Shown here in pieces: positions 9,319 through 18,300 of a DNA stretch of 20,929 nt. The notes beneath the pieces are model-generated. The model ran no database searches and was not told the DNA's origin. It worked only from the letters and a program-made list of their open reading frames with translations. Positions within the stretch are counted from its first letter, which is position 1; every line of letters begins with the position of its first letter. The DNA is from Hemicentrotus pulcherrimus (taxonomy: Eukaryota > Echinodermata > Echinoidea > Camarodonta > Strongylocentrotidae). The DNA lies in the NCBI GenBank assembly GCA_003118195.1, contig BEXV01000442.1, forward strand, positions 91,566-112,494. The letters are read 5' to 3'. A program made the position numbers and the translations under genes.

Positions 9319-12300
9319 GTAAATATGTAATTTTGTTACCCTCTTGTGAAGATTCACGAATCAGCTTGTCTTTAAAGGGATAGTTCAGTTCTGTTGTAGA
9401 GGGCGCTACAAAAAATAATTTTTGAGTGAGATAATGAAAAACTGAGTGTCAAATTTGAAAGAACATACAATTTCAATTACAAAATCATCATTGTTTGATC
9501 GAAATCGGTTCAGAGACGGCTAAAATATCCATAAATATAACAATTTCTAATATTTGTGTAACACCACAAGTATTCCATAATTTGGAAAAGCCGTTGAAAA
9601 ATTCGAAATAGCGCCTTTAACGTTGCATGCCAGCCAATGACGATGTTGGCTTTTTTGTTGGCTTTTTCGTGTTGGTTATATTAAGCTCAGCCAGTCGGCC
9701 CCTTCGATATTATTGATTAATTAATTAATTAACGGTTCTCTTTTTCTTGTTGGAAGTGGAACTGAATTGGTATGATCGTATTGGCTAAATTTCACACATT
9801 TTGGGATCTGAAATTACCTTCATAGCAATTTTAGGTCCTCAAATGGAATTAGAAATGTCATAGATAAGAATAAGAGCAATAACAATGCACTTTGATGGCA
9901 ATTGCGATCTGAAAAAAAACAGAACTCAACTATCCCTTTAAATCAATCCGGTTGTTTTAAATGGGAATAAATGAAGATCATCAATTATTTAAAACAGGGG
10001 CGGACGAAACACTTTTTTATAGATGCCTTTCTCCCCTAAAATGATCTAATGCCCTGATAAACAAAGAAAGAGTTAGAGTAAGAAATCCCAGAAATTGAGG
10101 AGAGGATGTTGGTCATATTCTTCTCTTTCTCTTTTATTTACTGTTCATTGTCCCTCCTGGCATGTAAGGTTTTTTTTCTTTTTTTAATCTTTTTATGTAT
10201 ATCTTTTAGAAATGATGATGGCCGATAAGTCTTCTATCAAGTAAATGAATAAACTTTCATTAAACGATTAACACAAAATATATTTTATATTCACATATTG
10301 ATTGAATTTATTTTTTTCAAAGTGTGCAATTATCAAAATTAAAATAATTTGGATTAAGTTTATTTAAAGCCACACTGCACTACTTGAAGCTACTTGCGCT
10401 CTCTATACAACAAACAATACCTAATCGGTGACCATTGGTCCCCATGATCCTCTTTTTCTTATGCTATTTTAGAGCTGAGTTGATGAGATAACCACCTGTT
10501 TAGTGAAAGTGCATTGTCGACAAATCCCTCCTTTACACTAGTACAGATGGCCTGTAAAAACACAAAAGGAGTAACAGGGTCGGAACAACTTTCGAAAAAT
10601 GAACGGCAATTTCAATACCATATTGTATACCCTATACAAATCATGTTCGGATTACGATATATATTTATTTAAACTTGGCAAACTTAAAAAGGTGACGAAC
10701 AAGGCCACTAAAATTTCCTAAGGTTGAATGTCGAGAGTACTCGCGATCGTATTATTCTTATGAATTGCATCGTTGGTAGCATGATTTGCTGTGTGTAAAT
10801 GGTTAAAAAGTAAGCACAAATCAGGTATATTGTGTATCAAATTTGCAAGCCAATATCTAAGGAACCTATTTACAAGTAAACCCCTCGAAATTAGTACTAA
10901 CAGCAACAGCTCAATCGAGCAGTCCATTCATGCCTTTGTGTTTTCATGGAGATTAACGTTAAGAGCCGGTAAGCTCTAACGATGCCATTTGTTGAATGAT
11001 ATTACACCTAGTGGTCTCACGAAAATAAGCTGGCAGTAAGGAACACGCCGAAATTTAGAAAGCCCTGCACTTTTCGCCCCTTTGCATAATATACATTAAA
11101 CCCGCCCCCCCCCCCCATGTTTTCAGGACCATATTACGGACACACCTTCCTGGGGTGAGTGCTCCCCACTCCATACCTAATCACACTATTTGCCAAAATA
11201 CGGACGTAGTAGATTTGGAGGGGTTTCCTTTCTGTGCTGATGTGCTTGCAATAAGTTCTCAGTGCAGATTTATTGTATAAAAAAAAGCCTTATGTGTGAA
11301 GACGTTTTATCTTCAACGAAAGAGGGCGATGTGAGACTGAAACAACAGAGCTATGCTGAGTAAAATGATTGACACTTGGAAATGTCTTGTTTACTCACAC
11401 ATTTAAAGATAAACTCAACTTCTGGTAAATATAGAAATAAATTCTCACAAAATCCAATTAAACTTACACTGAGTGTTCGGGATTACAAATAAATGTTATT
11501 TGCCAAACACTTTTGGTAGAAAATGTATAGTGGCTGAGTAATGAGCATAACATGGTAAGGATATCCGTAGTAGTCCCGACACCATGTGCTCATACCAGGT
11601 CGCTATGTGCAAATGGAAGTTGTGTATTTTTATCAAAGATGATGCCCAGTAAGATTGCACATGCGTATGTTTGTATTTAATCGCTTTAAACAATTAATCT
11701 TGTAGGATAAACGATCCAGAATATATAGATCATAGCAATTTTCTCTTAAAAAACATTCCCCTACCAGAGCTCAAGATTAGCTTCAAGCTCTGTAGTCTGG
11801 AGTAAACAGTTCGATAAGTTTCGTCGAATAATATCATTTACATATTTTACATTTCCTCTATCCTCACTTTTAATTCTGATTTGAAACACTATCGAATTCG
11901 AAGGTGGCATAGGTATATTTTGATGTTGATGTATAATGTCCACGCACATAGAAAAGGCAAAATTGAAACCATGTGAATGTTATCGGAGTAAAATAAAAAT
12001 GAAAATATTCACAATACAGTGCAAAATCATCTATGCGAATCAAAATTATCCTATACTGGTATTGACAAAAGTTGTTTTTACAAAGTTCGGAAATATTATT
12101 TTGAAACAGATTTGTATATTGAATATTTTTTTCTTCTTTATTTCATAAAAAGGTTTTGGTTTATATATCATCAGATAGCCGTTTTTCAAAGTGGTTTGGA
12201 GTCGGGTTGTAGTCAGATTAAAGTTGAGTTCTGGTCATGCGATTGCATTGAGAAAGAAAAGGTGTGGAATGGATCAGAACAAGTTGATCATGTAGCAAGT

Positions 12301-15300
12301 AAGTATTGGTGTGTACTGCAAGGTTCTAGAGTCATCAAAATCATAATAAATGTTGCCCAGTCTCGGTAAAGTAACAAGTACTGTACACAGAAAGATGTAT
12401 ATGGGACAACACACATGGTGACGGGGCTGGCTACCTACCATGGTTTCCTTATCTTTCTATGCTCATTACTCAGCCAGTATACACTTTCTTCCAAAATTGT
12501 TTTGCACATGACATTTATTTGAACTCTTGAACATTCAGTGTAAGTTTCGTTTGATTCTGTGAGAATTCTTTTTTTCAAAACCAGAACTCAAGTTTATCTT
12601 TGAGTGTACTCTGTAAACTTGTTTTATTACGCATATCAGTATTTCGTTGCTTGTATAATTAATTTGTTTTATTATATATTGAAGTACTGTATGGTTCATA
12701 AAAGTCATTCTAATTTGTGGATATTTGAGTGGAAAAATAAATCAAATCAAATCAAAAACTATTATGCCTTTTGCGTTTCGGGGCGCGTCTTTAAGTGCCA
12801 CTTCATTTTGCTAGACAACACCCACCACCTCCATGCCTCGAACGACGCCACTCCAATGCAGGGGTGTGAAGCGGAGGGTGGATATGAATATTGATCCATG
12901 ATGTACTAATTCTTCTAGCATCATGACCACGACAGTGCTTTCAGAGAATTACGTCTTAAAATTGAATTATAACAAATAGAAGAAGGGAAAACACATGTGA
13001 CATATGTGACATAAAAGAGCAGATTTCATAATCATATTTTTCGTCAACACATCCTGCCGCGCAAGAAAAAAGAAGACGTTACCGATTACGCAGATAATTT
13101 AAATTATGTAACCAAAGTAGAAATCGAGATAAAAATAAGAATGAGTTACACCAATGAAGGCCGAATTAAAAAGCCTTATCCAGAAATATGTGAATTGAAG
13201 AGAGTCAGACAGTCATAAACATATCTTTGTCATCGAATTCTGCTGCGAACGAATAACAAATATATAAATAGATTGTGTCGATAATTTCAATTATGTAGCC
13301 AAAGTGGAAAACGAGATAAAAAAAATAGAAATTCGTTACATCAGCCATGGTCGACTTAAAGAGCATCACCCTGGGAGGGCAAGGGAGTACATACTTCATC
13401 TTTCAGTCGAATTAATTATGAATCATAACGATATACAGGTCAGTGTTTGAAGACCAAGAAAGACATATTTTGCTTCGACCATTGGTCTTTGGAGAGGTAA
13501 AAAAAAAAGGTGGGGGATAAGTGCATCCGTGAACATCGTATTTGGATGTTGGTCCATATTTAGTAGGCAAAGATGAAAAATTGGAGAAAAAAAATATACA
13601 TGTTAATGGTTGGATGCCAACAGTGCGTTTCTTTGCTGTAATAGCAATAAATCAATATGTTGTTGATACATGTATATCAATTTGATCAGAAAACATATTT
13701 TGAAAGGCCACCTTCAATCGACATGAACTGCCCGAGTTCAGAATATATTATTTTTAAAGAGGGCCCTTCCTAACAGTAACGAATCAACTAGAGCCAAATT
13801 GTAAATCAACAACAAAGGAATTAGTAATGTCAATATTAATCATAACAATAATGGTAATGATAATAATACCAACAACAATAATGAGAATATATATATATAC
13901 GTAGAGGTGTTGTGGTCGAGTGGATACGTCGCCGGACTGACGATCACAAGGTCCGCGGTTCGAGTCCCGCCGCCGCACTAATGTCCTTTGGCAAGACATT
14001 GATCTACATTTGCCACACTCCACCCAGGTGAAGTAAATGGGTACCTGGTAGGAATTTATTCCTTGAAACGCAGCGCGCGTAACAGCTGCACTGCTAAAGA
14101 CAGGGTAATTATGCTGCATTATTGTAGAGCGCTTAGGGACTTCTGCGTAGGAAGTGTTAGGCGCTATATAAGCAAGGATAATAATTATTATTATTATTAT
14201 TATTATGATACTAACAATAATAAAAAAAAATTACCGCAATGATGAAAATAATAATTATATAATTATAACAATAACAATGATAATAATATCAGAACAAAAA
14301 ATAATACTAATACTAATGACGATAACAATTATAATGATATTATCAATCATGACAATAGCAGACATGATAATTTTCAGTTTTCTAATAGACACCCTATTAT
14401 TACAAACTCAGATTGACTCATTCATAGATGTGATCATAAATAGACAGAGGGGACTATCTCTATTTTTCTTCTCATGAACGGTAAGATATAGATGTGATTG
14501 GACAGCCAGAGGGAGAAAAGAAGAGGAAGCAACAAAACACTTAAGTCGACGGCTATCCGCACTCTCTTCCAGCATCCCATTTGGCTATAATGTCATTCAA
14601 AATTCTAATGAAAACGGATATAAGTGATCGCAAATGGTCGCATGAACGAGGGAAATACCCTGGACACACAAACGAGACTGACAACAGACTGACAGCAGAC
14701 CAAGCTAAAAATTACTCTGGATGGATTCGGTCTTTTCAAAATCGGCTTGGGGTCTGTTCGTCGCGTGACTGATACCTTTGAACGCATGCTATATTGCCAT
14801 GTTCTTACAGCATGAAAGTGGGCGTTGTCAAAACATTATTCCTAACCATTTTTTAAAAAAATATAAGTGTATTTCCTTTTAAAACTTGATTTTTACTACT
14901 AGGCCATATTGCTTCCTCGATTAAACCTTTCCAACCCATTCTGAACTTGTAATGATCATACATGCATCCGATGTAACCGTTATGTGTTTTTGTTATTCCG
15001 ACATCCAGAACAAGATTGTTAGTAGATACATTTGTCTTTTGTGCAAATCGGATCTTATCAGCTGTTCTATTATCTTCGTTTTGATGGGTGGGAATTGCAG
15101 CCTTTTTGAAATGCTCACCACGAGTACTGTGCATGCTACGAGAATAGTTTCAAAATCTAATCATGTTGAAATTTAATATTTAATTAAATCTGGAAATAGA
15201 TATTCCGCGCAGTCGTATTTTAATTAACATACTCATTATGGTTTCTGTATTAACTTAATACTAGCATAATTACGAGTAGTCACAGATCGTCCTAGAAATG

Positions 15301-18300
15301 TTACGTCTTACCTTTCCTTACTATTTTGATAACAAATCAGTCAAACTTTTTTTTACCTTCTCTCGTCTGTGTTTGATGTACATGGATTGGATCGTTGTAT
15401 GACGATGGAAAACAATCATGCTACTGTTAGATTTGTTATGCTTCACATTTGAAATATTAAGTAATAATAATGATAATGTTTATAATCAGGAAAAGAATAA
15501 AGATAATTCTACTATTAATACTTCTACTAGTGATAATAATATTTAGTGATATTAATAATACCAATAATACTACTAATAATCAAATACCCCAAATATGTAT
15601 ATTGATAACCTCATAAACAATACTAACTACAAAAAATAAAAAATAATAAAGATAAATCTATTATCTATCTATTAAAATTGGAACAAGTTGATATGGAAAA
15701 TGAAATATCTTCCGGTGTCTTTAAAACACGGATGACTATTAAAATGCAATGATCTTTGTCTCTATACGTCAATTTTTCATTTTCAATATTCCGATGATTT
15801 TAATATTTCAGGTTCAATTTCCTTTTCTCTCCATCACCAGGTCAACAAGCTGACCCAGAATCCTCCAGCAAATCAACAACAAGCAGAGAAGGTAAGGAAA
15901 AATGCATTTAAAAAAAAAGCTTCTAAAAGCAGTCGATTACTTTTTTAAAGGATATTATTTTATGTAAGGCTTCTGCTGTAATCGAAATAGTTTTAACAGA
16001 ATTTATATATTTATGTTATGCATAGTATTGCAGTAATCATGTGTTATAACATATGTGGGAGGGTCTGTAATTGCACACAAGCTTGTTGCCGCTTGAAAAA
16101 TAGAAAGGAGAGAGTGTAGTTTAAAACAAAAATCTGATTATGAAGGTGTGGACTGGAAAGCTAAAATGGATGCTTCAAATTCAGATAAATCGTTTTCCTT
16201 ATTCAAATTATTCAAATTATTCAAAAACATTTTTAAAGGTTACACAATACTACATGGTCAAAAAGATGACAGAAAACAACAATGATTTGTCACTGCCTCT
16301 TTCCTTTCTCTCCTTGACATCTCCCCTCCTTCCTTTGTCCACCATCTTTATCTCGGCATTCCTTCGTATTTGTTTCTATCCGTCTCTTTCTGCTCCCCTC
16401 TTTCTCTCTCACTTCACCCACGCATACACTTTCTATTCTAATCTTACCTGCTCCCCAACTCCCACATTGTATTTATCCCTCAATATCTAATCATTCTCTT
16501 TTGTCCTAAGCAGGGGAAGACAAATTTCCATCTCCATCTCCATCTCGCCTGTCAAATTTCCAAGGGTCCTCCAATAAAGAAGGTATGTATCACATTGACA
16601 AAATGATCCTGAAATTTCTAATTCCCGCTCAAATCTCTTTCTTCGATAACCTGTATCCCATTCAACTTGAGCATTACAATTAAATGAATATTTCATAATC
16701 ATGGAAATCCTTTTATCATATAGCTTAAAGTAAGCTTTCACATTATCCTCAAGTCACCTAGTTTCCTATAGTATTGTAAACTTAATATAGCTGAAGCAAG
16801 ATGTATCGACATTTGGAGGAAATCTGCCTCACTTGAATATAGAATAACAAAGAAAAAAAAAACAGTTATTATAAATAATCTCCTTTGCGCACCCTCGCCC
16901 GTTTCTGACCACACTGGAGCCACACCTTAAAATGGAAACGACGAGAAGTCACACCAATATCTGCACACACACACACACACACACACCCACAAACACATGC
17001 CATATGTATGTATGCATACATGGCTACATCTTACGTCATTAGACGGACATATGTAGTGAAAACATGAGTCATATTAAAGTGGACATGGCCAATAGCAGGA
17101 CATTTTGGTGGCCTGTTAACGATTGAACAAAATTATTATTTCCCTCTATGTACGTTTGCAGACATTGGAAACTTAAGTTGAGGCCGATCTATGCGAGAAA
17201 TCCGACGAGAGCGTAATAATAATCAAACATCAAGTATAAAGGGAAAACCAAAATAAAATTTATCTTCCTAAAATATTGAATGTAAAATTGATATATGTCT
17301 CTTTTTTTATCAAAATTTTACTTTTCAGATATTCAGAGTAAACCCAGGAAACCCCGGTGCATATACGACAACGGAGCAATACGAATTTTATTAGAAGGTA
17401 ATTATTGTGACACTTTAGGTAAGTTTTATAGAGGCGATACGATTGGTGAAAGACGTCGTCATCAATAACGAAAAATACTGATATGCCGTAATATATTATA
17501 AAAGCATCGTGAGAGGAAGAAAAAAGGCGTATAAATGGATCTGGCCATTAATACAAAGAATGTAATCTACCAATGTTTAACATGGAAAATAAATGGAAGA
17601 CATCCCCAATTGTTTCAAAATGCCCGTTCTTCCAAGAAAAATTCTTTACAGAGTGATATATATGTCTTCATGTGTTTTTAGATTCAGATTGCAGCTATAC
17701 AAGAATTTCTACAAGATCTTTGCAACTCTCAATTAACACCAATTCGTTTCACTCAAGGATTCTTCATTATGTATACAATTTTCTTATTTTTTTGTGTATT
17801 TTCTTCTTCTCCGTTTCATGTTTTTTTTANGCATGTTATCGCTTTTCCCTTTTTTTTCTTTGTCATCAGAACTTATAATGGAATTTTTCACAGACTTAGA
17901 TGACATGAACATAGAGCTTAGTAGCAATGAAAAACACATCCTTACAAGGAGATTACGGAGTTTCTATCACAAATCAACGAAACACCCAGCAGTGCACGAA
18001 CGAAGAATCGCCTTTACATCAACAAAACCCACATTCCGTCACGAAGATGAGGAAACGTTACCACGTGCCTCATCACACAGCCTGGAGCCTCTGTCAAATG
18101 AGATAATGGTATGTAGTTGCTGGAATATGAGGAAGGCATTAATCTACATTTGCCACTCAATACCCGAGAGAGAAATGGGGACCTGGTAGGATGACGAAAT
18201 CATTTAGATACTATATGAATAATAATGATAGGGATATTTATATAGTGCCGGCATCTGCCAGGCTCCGACGCATATTACCCCTGTCGTAGCCGAGCTGCCA

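Noticed and set aside
13905..13975. Possible tRNA gene
   Set aside because: A and B boxes are good, but the head is fused to a SINE body and the acceptor and anticodon stems do not pair properly.
13784..14119. Minus-strand open frame of about 110 codons
   Set aside because: Lies within the SINE and its flanking low-complexity tract.
14179..14360. ATN-rich tract considered as a CRISPR or minisatellite array
   Set aside because: Irregular trinucleotide low complexity with no constant repeat-spacer structure.
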